A stretch of 64,000 nt of DNA, taken from positions 1-64,000 of the forward strand of contig CAZGKW010000004.1 of assembly GCA_964526295.1 (NCBI GenBank), read 5' to 3'. Below the pieces are notes generated by a model that searched no databases, had not been told where the DNA came from, and saw only the letters and a list, made by a program, of their open reading frames with translations. This stretch comes from CAZGKW01 sp964526295. Lineage in GTDB: Bacteria > Planctomycetota > Phycisphaerae > FEN-1346. A program made the translations under genes and the position numbers. Shown here one piece after another: positions 1 to 6,920 of the stretch (position 1 is the first letter of the stretch; every line of letters begins with the position of its first letter).

Positions 1-1522
1 GGGGCAGGTTGATCGTCACGTTCTGGAACCCGCAGAACCGCATGCTCTCCGGGTGCTCGACCATATAGTTGTCTTCGATGGTCGTCCGGAGCCGGCAGCA
101 CGCGCTCAGGGTCACTTCGTCGCGGTCGAAGACGAAGTACGGCACGCCGTTTTCGGAGGCGATCTGGCAGGCGTACTGGAGGAGCTCCCGCTGGGCGGGG
201 TCGGTGAACGCCTCGGCGTTGATGTGGAAGTCGCACTTGGGGAAGGCGAACAGGTGGCCCCGCTTGTCGCCGGCCCGCCACACGTCCAGCATCGCCCGGC
301 AGAACTTCTGGGCCGCCTCCTCGTAGTCGCCGTAGGTGCGGCCGGTGTACTGGCCGCCCGGGCCGATGGCCGGCACGTCGCGAAGGTAGCGCGGCACGCC
401 GGCGTGGACGTTGAAGTCGAGGAACAGGGTCTGGCCGCCCCGGCTGAACGCCGACTGCGAGCAGGAGAAGATCAGGTGCTGGGCCTCCTGCCGCATCTCC
501 TCATCCCCCATGTGCTCGACGTAGGGGGCATACATGATGTTGATGTAGGCCACGCCCAGGGCCCCGGCGTAGTAGGCCTGCATCGAGGCCAGGAACGTGT
601 TCAGGTGGCCCGTCAGGGTCCGGGCGTGCTTGGCCGGGGCGCTCTTGGTGTCGAGGTTCTGGAGGTCCAGGCCGTACTTTTTCAGGTACTCCAGGCTGTG
701 GCTGGAGCAATAGACCCGCGTGGGGTACCCCAGGTCGTGGAGGTGGACCCGTCCGGTCAGGTGGGCCTCGGCCACGTCGCGGGAGAAGATCTCGGACAGG
801 GCGAACTGCTTCAGGAGCGTCTCGGCGATCGAAAGGTTGATCGCCTCGGGGTTGTTCGACGTGATGTTCGAGTTCTCCTGGCTCTTCGAGTAGATGAGGC
901 CCTGGAGGTCGTATCGCGGCATGCCGATGGTCTTCTGCCGCTCCAGGCGGCCCGTCAGGCCCCGCTCGAACAGCTCGTTGTCGACCAGCTCGCGGATGAG
1001 GCCGGTCGAGATCCGCGACAGGCCCGACAGGAGGACCTTCTCTTCGACGGCCGAGGCCACCTTCCGGGCCGTGCGCGAGTCGAGATGGGCCTCCTGCTCC
1101 AGGGCCTCGACGATGCGGCCCTTGTCCCAGGAGACCAGGGCGTCCTTGGCCCCGGTATCGACCAGCAGGGCCCGGTCGGTCGTGTTGGCGAGGTCCCCCT
1201 GGCGGGCCTTGCGGACGTGGGTCCGCCGCCGGGCCCGGGCCCGCTTCTCCCGGTACAGGATGTAGGCCTTGGCGGTCCGGGCATGGCCGGTCTCGATGAG
1301 GACCTTCTCGACCATGTCCTGGATGTCCTCGATGCCGGGCACGTCCCCCTCGAAGTGGCGCTCGAGGTAGTCGGTGACGGCGCCGGCCAACTCGTCGGCG
1401 ACGAACCGGTCGCGTCCGCCGACGGCCTGGGCGGCCTTCCAGATCGCATCGGCGATCTTGGTCTGGTCGAACGGCATGATCCGGTCGTCTCGCTTGCGAA
1501 TCCGGGTAATCCGCCTGCCCAT
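1..1522 (-). CDS. nrdD: Anaerobic ribonucleoside-triphosphate reductase (C-terminus cut by window edge)
   Basis: Class III ribonucleotide reductase, which reduces NTPs to dNTPs with a glycyl radical under anoxia. About 507 residues are visible. The N-terminal ~95 residues are an ATP-cone opening with IRKRDDRIMPFDQTKIADAI. The catalytic barrel follows with NSNITSNNPEAINLS, FSCSQSAFSRGGQTLFLDFN and, at the window edge, CCRLRTTIEDNYMVEHPES then RFCGFQNVTINLP. These are typical NrdD blocks. The C-terminal zinc site and glycyl-radical motif lie outside the window, so activity cannot be confirmed. The ATG at 1522 was chosen because it precedes the ATP-cone directly and has a GGGAGGG ribosome site. 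It lies about 180 bp downstream of nrdR on the same strand, probably in one transcript under NrdR control. Confidence 0.95.
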   Translation of the reverse strand, partial: MGRRITRIRKRDDRIMPFDQTKIADAIWKAAQAVGGRDRFVADELAGAVTDYLERHFEGDVPGIEDIQDMVEKVLIETGHARTAKAYILYREKRARARRRTHVRKARQGDLANTTDRALLVDTGAKDALVSWDKGRIVEALEQEAHLDSRTARKVASAVEEKVLLSGLSRISTGLIRELVDNELFERGLTGRLERQKTIGMPRYDLQGLIYSKSQENSNITSNNPEAINLSIAETLLKQFALSEIFSRDVAEAHLTGRVHLHDLGYPTRVYCSSHSLEYLKKYGLDLQNLDTKSAPAKHARTLTGHLNTFLASMQAYYAGALGVAYINIMYAPYVEHMGDEEMRQEAQHLIFSCSQSAFSRGGQTLFLDFNVHAGVPRYLRDVPAIGPGGQYTGRTYGDYEEAAQKFCRAMLDVWRAGDKRGHLFAFPKCDFHINAEAFTDPAQRELLQYACQIASENGVPYFVFDRDEVTLSACCRLRTTIEDNYMVEHPESMRFCGFQNVTINLP

Positions 1523-1700
1523 CCTGCCCTCCCCTTTCCTGTCCGAGGTGCCCGGCCGCCGTATCGGTTGACCGGCCTGCGTATTGGATGTCCGTGTCGG
1601 TTTGCGTGTTCGGGGTGGGGGCGGCCAGAACTCGACCGCCCCCCCCGCGCCCTCGCGGCGCTTCGCCTGCGGTCGGCCGTCAGTCGCCCCCGGCCGACCG

Positions 1701-2210
1701 CTACCCGTCCCCCGTGCCTGTCGACGCTTCGGGCGGCGTCCCTCCGGCGCCGCCCGAGTCCTTCCGCATCCGGATGGCTTCCACCTCCTGGACAAACTCC
1801 GACGCGTCCTTGAAGCTGCGGTAGACGCTGGCGAACCGGACGTAGGCCACCTGGTCCTCCTGCCGCAGCTTCTCCATGATCCGGTCGCCGATGGCCCGCG
1901 TCGGGATCTCCGTCTCGAACGTCGAGGTCAGCTCGTCCTCGATCTCCTGGACCATCTCGTCGAGGCGTTCGGTCGGCACGGGCCGTTTGTGGAGGGCCCG
2001 CTCCAGGCCGCGCCGGATCTTGGCCCGGTCGTACTGCTCGCGTCGGCCGTCCTTCTTGATGACCCGGAGGCGAACGTCCCGCTCGGCCCGCTCGTAAGTC
2101 GTGAACCGCCGGTTGCACGCCAGGCATTCGCGGCGGCGTCGGATGGCCGTGCCGCTCGCCCGTGAATCCACGACCCGATCGTTGTCCTTGTCACAGAACG
2201 GACACCGCAT
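1701..2210 (-). CDS. nrdR: Transcriptional repressor NrdR
   Basis: Zinc-ribbon/ATP-cone repressor of ribonucleotide reductase genes that senses ATP/dATP. The 169-residue protein begins MRCPFC. Its zinc ribbon has cysteines at about positions 3, 6, 29 and 32 (CPFC, CLAC), followed by an ATP-cone starting RVIKKDGRREQYDRAKIRRG. Length and order match the family. I chose the ATG at 2210 because the family starts MxCPFC and an AGGAG sits 8 bases upstream; a GTG at 2219 in the same frame would add three residues. It lies directly upstream of nrdD. The C-terminal ~20 residues are a low-complexity G/T/P tail. Two NrdR-box-like sites upstream suggest autoregulation. Confidence 0.96.
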   Translation of the reverse strand: MRCPFCDKDNDRVVDSRASGTAIRRRRECLACNRRFTTYERAERDVRLRVIKKDGRREQYDRAKIRRGLERALHKRPVPTERLDEMVQEIEDELTSTFETEIPTRAIGDRIMEKLRQEDQVAYVRFASVYRSFKDASEFVQEVEAIRMRKDSGGAGGTPPEASTGTGDG

Positions 2211-2253
2211 CGACGCCACTCCTGGGGCTGCCGACCGCCCGGCTTCTCGGGAT

Positions 2254-2269
2254 CCACAACATCTTGTGT
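2254..2269 (-). promoter_or_regulatory. Putative NrdR box upstream of nrdR
   Basis: The 16-mer CCACAACATCTTGTGT is close to the known NrdR box consensus (ACACwATATATwGTGT) and is nearly palindromic. It lies 44-59 bases upstream of the nrdR start codon, consistent with autoregulation. Confidence 0.55.
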
Positions 2270-2365
2270 CCCCTCATGCCTGTGCTTGTCGGCTATCCGA
2301 CCCGCGGCCAATCAGGAAAAATCTGAGAAAGGGCAGCGCCGACCCCTGTATGTCGGCAACGAGCA

Positions 2366-2395
2366 CTTATACGGACACCGCATATGGGGCGTCAA
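2366..2395 (-). promoter_or_regulatory. Putative sigma-70-type promoter for nrdR-nrdD
   Basis: On the minus strand, TTGACG (2395-2390) and TATAAG (2371-2366) are separated by 18 bases. The predicted start near 2359 leaves a leader of ~150 bases containing the NrdR box at 2254. Confidence 0.5.
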
Positions 2396-2463
2396 GGGCT
2401 TTTTTAGCGGGCCCCTAACCTCCCGATAATGCCCACATAACACGCGCGGCGCAAACTGAGTGG

Positions 2464-2479
2464 ATACAACATCTTGGGG
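2464..2479 (-). promoter_or_regulatory. Second, weaker NrdR-box-like site
   Basis: It shares the 11-base core ACAACATCTTG with the site at 2254, but its right half is GGGG rather than TGT. It lies upstream of the predicted -35 of nrdR and downstream of the dCMP deaminase stop. NrdR boxes usually come in pairs about 30 bases apart; the ~210-base spacing here is unusual. Confidence 0.35.
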
Positions 2480-2594
2480 AGCCCCCCCCCAATTTTTCCA
2501 CCGTAATCTTTTTCTTTCCACAAAATCCAACCGGCTGCGCCACAGCCCCCAGGAGTGGGACAGAACAGGACGCAAGGCACGACCGATTGGGGGC

Positions 2595-3053
2595 TCAGGT
2601 TCCCGAAGGAGGGGTGAACACCTCGACCCGGATGCCCGCCGAATCGAGCAGGCCTCTCCCGAGGTCGTCCGGGTAGGCTTCGTGGCAGACGATCCGCTCC
2701 ACGCCGGCGTTGATCGCCATCTTTGCACACATCGAGCACGGATGAAGTGTCGTATAAAGCGTCGCCCCGGCGATCCGCACGCCGTGCTTGGCCGCCTGGA
2801 GCATCGCGTTCTGCTCGGCATGCAGGCCTCGGCATAGCTCGTGCCGCTCCCCCGACGGCACCGCCATCTGCTGCCGCAGGCAGCCCGCCTCCGAACAGTG
2901 CTCCACGCCGCTCGGCGCCCCGTTGTACCCGGTGGCCAGGATCCGCTTCTCCACCACCAGGATCGCCCCGACGTGCCGCCTCAGGCACGTCGAGCGGCGG
3001 GCCACCGCCTCGGCGATCGACATGAAGTACTCGTCCCAGCTCGGTCGGGCCAT
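2595..3053 (-). CDS. dCMP deaminase (ComEB/Dcd family)
   Basis: Zinc cytidine/deoxycytidylate deaminase fold, likely converting dCMP to dUMP for dTTP synthesis. The 152-residue protein opens RPSWDEYFMSIAEAVARRS. It has the catalytic HAEQNA motif at about residues 77-82, the PCSMC zinc motif near 103, and the NGAPSGVEHC stretch typical of dCMP deaminases. It sits next to nrdR and nrdD, a coherent nucleotide-supply neighbourhood. No Shine-Dalgarno sequence precedes the ATG. Instead a strong promoter (TTGACA, 17 bases, TACGGT) ends 8 bases before the start codon, suggesting a leaderless mRNA. A ComEB-like uptake role is possible by homology, but no competence genes are nearby. Confidence 0.93.
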   Translation of the reverse strand: MARPSWDEYFMSIAEAVARRSTCLRRHVGAILVVEKRILATGYNGAPSGVEHCSEAGCLRQQMAVPSGERHELCRGLHAEQNAMLQAAKHGVRIAGATLYTTLHPCSMCAKMAINAGVERIVCHEAYPDDLGRGLLDSAGIRVEVFTPPSGT

Positions 3054-3061
3054 GACGTGCT

Positions 3062-3090
3062 ACCGTAGGAGGGAACGGCCGACCTGTCAA
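3062..3090 (-). promoter_or_regulatory. Promoter placing transcription start at the dCMP deaminase ATG
   Basis: TTGACA (3090-3085), a 17-base spacer, then TACGGT (3067-3062). Only 8 bases separate the -10 from the A of the ATG at 3053, so the transcript would be leaderless or nearly so. Confidence 0.6.
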
Positions 3091-3157
3091 GTGCGCTGGC
3101 CCATACGTTTCGAGCCGCTAACGGGTGTTCGCCGACACGCTCGAAGCGCGCCGGGAA

Positions 3158-4552
3158 TCACGGCAGCAGGACGACCCCCCGTCGGCCCCCGCAGCGGACC
3201 GGCAGGAACCGCCGCACCCCGTCGCCCCGGTGGGGCACGTCCAGCGGCGCGAGGACCACCGCCGAGGGAGAGACCTCCGCCGCCAGCCGGACCGACCCGC
3301 AGATCCCCGCCAGCAGCGACCGATGCACCGCCAGCCACCTGACCGCCGCCCTTGTGTCCACCGGCGTACCATTCTCGGCGATCAGGACCGCCACCATGCC
3401 GCCGTCGTCCCGCACGGCCACCAGCGACGGGGCCCCCGGCTCCTCGACGTCCACCCGGAACGCCGTCCGGAATCGCTCGCCCAGGAGGGCGGGGAGCTGG
3501 ACCTCGACCGCCCCACGGACGTCGTCGACCGTCTCCGGCCGCCAGAGCGACAGCACCGCGGGGGCCGGCACGCGGGCGGACTCGACCACGGGCAGCTCCT
3601 CGGGCGGCGGCCCGGCGGGTGGTCCCCCGGCGGCCCAAGCGCCGGCCGGCGGGCGGCGGGGACCGGGTAATGCCGCGGGCCCCGCCTCCTCCTCGGGCGC
3701 CGCCTGGACGTCGTCCGCCCCAAGCTCCCCGGCACCGCTGGGCGGCCCGCAGGCGGCGTCCGCGCCGGGGGGGGCCAGGAGGCGGGGCCACACGTCCGCC
3801 GCCGAGGCTTCGCTGAAGATCCGGAACCACGCGTGCGGGGCTTCTCGAGGCCGGCCACCGCCGACGCGGCCCAGCAGCTCCAACTCCTCGCCGAGGAACG
3901 ATCGGGCCGCCCGGTGAAGCCGGCGGTAGAGCGGGCCGACGCCGTCCGAGGCGGAGCCGTCGCCGACGAACAGGGCCGCCAGGCCGCGGGCACCCACCGC
4001 GTGCCACCGCTTCGCCTCCCGGTAGGCCTCGACGAGGCTCTCGGAGTCGGGCGTCGCGACGAGGACGACGCGAGCGGCCGACCGGACGACGTCGCCGGCG
4101 GGCCCGACCGGACCGTCGAGCAGGACGACGCCGACCTGCTCGCACTCGCCAACCAGCTCCGCGACGGTGCCGCCCACGTCCGAGGCGCCGTGCTGTGGGC
4201 CGAGCCGTCCGCAGGCCCGCTCGCCGAAGACGTGGGCGTCGACGCGGGAGTCGTGGAAGACGAAGACGGCAGCGCGTGCCCGGCGAGCGGCCAGGTGGGC
4301 CGCAGCCGCCAGGGCGCTCGGGCGGCGGATTCTGGGGTCGAGCCCGGCGGCATCGACGACGTAGAAGTCACGGGTATCGGCGAGCAGCGGCGCCGGCGCG
4401 GGGTCGGTCGTGGGCTCAGTCGCGGCCGCCGGCGATGGGGGCGAGGAGAGCAGGACCTCGGCCAGGACGTCGAAGCCGCCGCCTGGCGGCCGAGAACGCC
4501 CCGCCCTGCCGGTGAACCGGCGTTTCCGCGGACTGACCGACGTCTCGTCCAT
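3158..4552 (-). CDS. Degenerate MinD/ParA-like protein with unknown C-terminal domain
   Basis: Unrecognised as a named family. The N-terminal ~240 residues look like a SIMIBI (MinD/ParA) fold without a P-loop: strands such as DFYVVDAAGLD, VGVVLLDGPVGPAGDVVRSA and ARVVLVATPDSESLVEAYRE match the switch II and late-strand blocks of MinD proteins, but no GKGG[VTI]GKT motif is present. A Pro/Ala/Gly-rich linker covers about residues 255-315. A C-terminal alpha/beta region of ~150 residues follows. It starts 21 bases after the ParA-CBM48 stop codon, so the two are very likely one operon and the product may be a partner of that ATPase. Nucleotide hydrolysis seems unlikely. The MinD assignment is an inference from motif order only. 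Confidence 0.6.
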   Translation of the reverse strand: MDETSVSPRKRRFTGRAGRSRPPGGGFDVLAEVLLSSPPSPAAATEPTTDPAPAPLLADTRDFYVVDAAGLDPRIRRPSALAAAAHLAARRARAAVFVFHDSRVDAHVFGERACGRLGPQHGASDVGGTVAELVGECEQVGVVLLDGPVGPAGDVVRSAARVVLVATPDSESLVEAYREAKRWHAVGARGLAALFVGDGSASDGVGPLYRRLHRAARSFLGEELELLGRVGGGRPREAPHAWFRIFSEASAADVWPRLLAPPGADAACGPPSGAGELGADDVQAAPEEEAGPAALPGPRRPPAGAWAAGGPPAGPPPEELPVVESARVPAPAVLSLWRPETVDDVRGAVEVQLPALLGERFRTAFRVDVEEPGAPSLVAVRDDGGMVAVLIAENGTPVDTRAAVRWLAVHRSLLAGICGSVRLAAEVSPSAVVLAPLDVPHRGDGVRRFLPVRCGGRRGVVLLP

Positions 4553-4573
4553 AGGCGATCGGGACCGGGTCGG

Positions 4574-5713
4574 CTACTGGATCTCGACGACGCTGTTCAA
4601 CTCGCCGTACGGGTTGCTCTCGACATAGGGGTTCGCCGGGTCGCTGCACCACTGGTCGTCGATGATCAGCCGGTAGGCATACCGGCCGGGCGGGAGGCGG
4701 AACTCCTTCTGCCACACGCCGGACTTTTCGGCCGGGGTCATCTCGCCGTCGGCCGAGATGTTCCACTGGTTGAAGTCGCCGGCGATCTGGACCCTTCGGG
4801 CCCCCGGCGCGTGACAGACGAACCGCACGCCGCCGTCGATCGCGATTGCCCCGTAGACGAGGTCGATCTTCTCGTCGACGGCGGCCTCCTGGCGGGCGCC
4901 CTCCTCGACCTCCAGGCGAAGCTCTTCCTCGAACGTTCGATGCAACTCCGACGCCGTCAGGGCCTGGGCCAGGGCCTTGTAGTCCTGGTGACCGCGGGAC
5001 CCCGGGCGGAACTCGCAGATGGGGCTCCCGAGGGCCGCCGCCTCGCGGAGGGTCACGTTGAACCGAATGACCGTGTCGAGGACCATCGCCCCATACTGTT
5101 CCCGGAGCGCCGCCAGGGCCCGCCGCATCGTCCGGGCCCGGCTGTCGTACATCGTGGCCAGGATGTGGACGGCGGCCCCGCGGCCGGTCCGATGGGCGAT
5201 CATGTCGACCGTCTCCAGGGCCCGCCCCAGGCCGTAGACGCTGAAGTAACCCAAGTCGACGGGAATGATGACGTCCGTGGCGGCTATGAGGGCGTTGATC
5301 GATAAGAGGCCCAGGCCCGGCCCGCAGTCGACCACCACCGCGTCATACCGGTCGGAGGCGGCCTCCAGGGTGGCGGCGAGGCGCGTCTCGCGGCCGTCCT
5401 CCTGGGCAAGCGTCTGTTCCAGGGTTGCCAGGGCCACCGAGCTGGGTGCCAGGTACAGGCCCTCGAAGACCTCCCAGGCCACGTCCGGCAGGGAGACGGG
5501 GCCTCCCGCGCCGTCGGCACCGCGAAGAACGTCCCACGTGCTCAGCTCGACCTCGTCCTCCCGGACGCCACACCCGATCGTCGCATGGGCCTGGGGATCG
5601 AGGTCGACGAGGAGGACGCGGCGGCCGAGCTCGGCAAACGTCGCGGCAAGGTTGATGGCGGTGGTGGTCTTGCCGCATCCCCCCTTGTGGTTGAAGACGG
5701 CGATGACTCTCAT
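4574..5713 (-). CDS. ParA-family ATPase fused to a glycogen-binding (CBM48/AMPK-type E-set) domain
   Basis: The N-terminal ~250 residues are a ParA/Soj ATPase. The deviant Walker A HKGGCGKTTTAINLA starts at about residue 9, switch I DLDPQAHATIGCG follows at about 38, and VVVDCGPGLGLLSINAL is the Walker B region. Residues ~287-379 form a separate domain, with FVCHAPGARRVQIAGDFNQW, GVWQKEFRLPPGRYAYRLII and WCSDPANPYVESNPYGELNS, the hallmark blocks of CBM48/AMPK-beta glycogen-binding modules. ParA ATPases position cargo dynamically on the nucleoid or membrane; glycogen as the cargo is my inference. No parB follows; the downstream partner is a degenerate MinD-like protein. The ATG at 5713 has a GGGAGG ribosome site. 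Confidence 0.9.
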   Translation of the reverse strand: MRVIAVFNHKGGCGKTTTAINLAATFAELGRRVLLVDLDPQAHATIGCGVREDEVELSTWDVLRGADGAGGPVSLPDVAWEVFEGLYLAPSSVALATLEQTLAQEDGRETRLAATLEAASDRYDAVVVDCGPGLGLLSINALIAATDVIIPVDLGYFSVYGLGRALETVDMIAHRTGRGAAVHILATMYDSRARTMRRALAALREQYGAMVLDTVIRFNVTLREAAALGSPICEFRPGSRGHQDYKALAQALTASELHRTFEEELRLEVEEGARQEAAVDEKIDLVYGAIAIDGGVRFVCHAPGARRVQIAGDFNQWNISADGEMTPAEKSGVWQKEFRLPPGRYAYRLIIDDQWCSDPANPYVESNPYGELNSVVEIQ

Positions 5714-6237
5714 GGTCGCCCTCCCAGCGACGAGGCTTGGCCGTCGGCACTCCTCCGAGGCGGCGGTGCCAATGCTGGCAAGCCCCTCGCAAGCGGTTCC
5801 CTAAGATGTTTTCGGCCGGTGGCAGATGGAGTCTTTAGTCGAATTATCGGACCGTCGTACTTTTTCTTCCTGGCCGGCGTCCGGAAGACGCCTCCCCCAT
5901 CCACCCGTCGGCGGCTGCCCCAGAAACTCATACGCACCGGACCCCGGCCGAATTCGGGAGAACCTGCCGGGCATGGGCCCACCGTTGACTTCACGCAACC
6001 TCCGTCTACCGACATCAACGCAGGCGTAACTTGCTCTTGAAAAACAACTTACAGCCGCTTGTGGGACAAAAGGCCATGCCGGCCGTTGCGGCAGGTCATC
6101 ATCCGGCGCACCCGCCTCGGGGTGACGGGCGGCCGCTTGCATTAAGGGGGGCGTCGCATCTCCTGTGTGGACAGTGACTTACGAGAATCTTCCAGATTTG
6201 GCCGCGGAGGCCGGCCGGTCTGGCACGGCAGTTGCTA

Positions 6238-6384
6238 CAATAACAGGCGAGTGGCTCGTTCTTTAATGGCATCGCTTGTGACTCCACGCACAGCCCTCCC
6301 CCGGGTGCGACGAGAAGCTCAGGCGCTTTGCCACACAACCCCCTTAACTCCAAATAAAGAACGAGCCACCTCTTGTTAATGACG
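6238..6384. repeat. Long inverted repeat, possible MITE or structured RNA
   Basis: GTGGCTCGTTCTTTA (6251-6265) is perfectly complementary to TAAAGAACGAGCCAC (6355-6369). Similarity continues outward through TAACA/TGTTA, giving imperfect arms of ~30 bases around an ~89-base interior. No transposase is encoded inside. It could be a non-autonomous element or the stem of an RNA. Confidence 0.55.
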
Positions 6385-6411
6385 CCCTTCGGGGCGACGG
6401 GATAGATGGGA

Positions 6412-6601
6412 AGTGTTGCGGGATCCAATGCGGGGAAGGGAGGGATAGTCCACATTCGTCTCTGCCAATCGAACCTTCGCACGGCGGCTTCCCCTACGTC
6501 CGAAGCCCCGTGAGGGGTAGATGCAGCCGGTACGCTGCGAAGAGCTATCTCTGTCGTCTATCCCCGCAACACGGGCAAGGTCCTCCCTCCAGACCTTGCC
6601 C
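6412..6601 (+). ncRNA. Candidate structured non-coding RNA of unknown class
   Basis: The ends pair through a perfect 10-base helix, GTGTTGCGGG (6412-6421) with CCCGCAACAC (6562-6571). Inside are a GTGA-loop hairpin with CCCC/GGGG stem and a GGCTTC/GAAGCC stem that would compete. A strong terminator follows immediately (6573-6601). The ~160-base body closed by a terminal helix and followed by a terminator resembles small stable RNAs such as 6S RNA in layout only. Signature sequences of RNase P, tmRNA and SRP RNA are absent. No clear promoter was found directly upstream. Confidence 0.4.
6573..6601 (+). terminator. Rho-independent terminator
   Basis: The 9-base stem GGGCAAGGT/ACCTTGCCC with an 11-base loop is followed by AGCTTTTCTCTT. 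It ends the candidate RNA at 6412 and insulates the downstream gene. Confidence 0.6.
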
Positions 6602-6920
6602 AGCTTTTCTCTTGCGAGAGGCCCCCGCTCATGCCCGGCCGACCCCCGCCGGCGCTACCCATCTGACCCCCTTGCCACCCCCATGCGGCCCCTCGGCACA
6701 CGCCTCGCCGTAGCCTTGCGTCAGAGCTGATGCCGCGGGGCGCCATCGGCGCTTCGACCGACGAGCCGTCCGGCGGCCAAACCCCGCGGCCGAATGCGCT
6801 TCGTCAGCCCCCGGGGCAGCCCCCCGCTTGAGTTCCGCCCAGAACCCAGGGAACCGTTCACCTCCGGGCCGCCTCTAAGTGACTGGCAAGCCGGATGCGG
6901 CATCAGTCGGAGGTGGAGCG

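Larger units (their letters stand above)
5714..6920. other. 1.2 kb gene-free stretch
   Basis: No convincing protein gene. The longest open frame, 6099-6482 on the minus strand, has no ribosome site and runs across an inverted repeat. The stretch holds a ~30-base inverted repeat pair (6238-6384), a UUCG-capped hairpin (6384-6397), and a candidate structured RNA ending in a terminator (6412-6601). Nothing recognisable is seen in 5714-6230 or 6610-6900. Confidence 0.6.

Noticed and set aside
53..1813. Very long plus-strand open frame opposite nrdD
   Set aside because: Its translation is low-complexity V/G/R/L-rich antisense sequence, while the minus strand encodes a textbook NrdD. High GC produces many such antisense frames throughout the window.
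6238..6384. Integron attC site
   Set aside because: The imperfect palindrome has about the right length, but the terminal GTTRRRY/RYYYAAC core sites do not fit and no integrase or cassette is near.
6099..6482. 127-residue minus-strand open frame in the 1.2 kb gap
   Set aside because: No ribosome site and no recognisable motif, and it runs straight through the inverted repeat pair at 6238-6384.
6455..6490. tRNA T-arm-like GGTTCGATTGG on the minus strand
   Set aside because: No acceptor, D-arm or anticodon stem can be built around it, and the stem next to the loop does not pair.
6230..6601. RNase P RNA or tmRNA
   Set aside because: The size and paired ends were suggestive, and GAGGGATAGTCC at ~6440 vaguely resembles the RNase P GAGGAAAGTCC box, but the ACAGAAA region and the tmRNA tRNA-like end are both absent.
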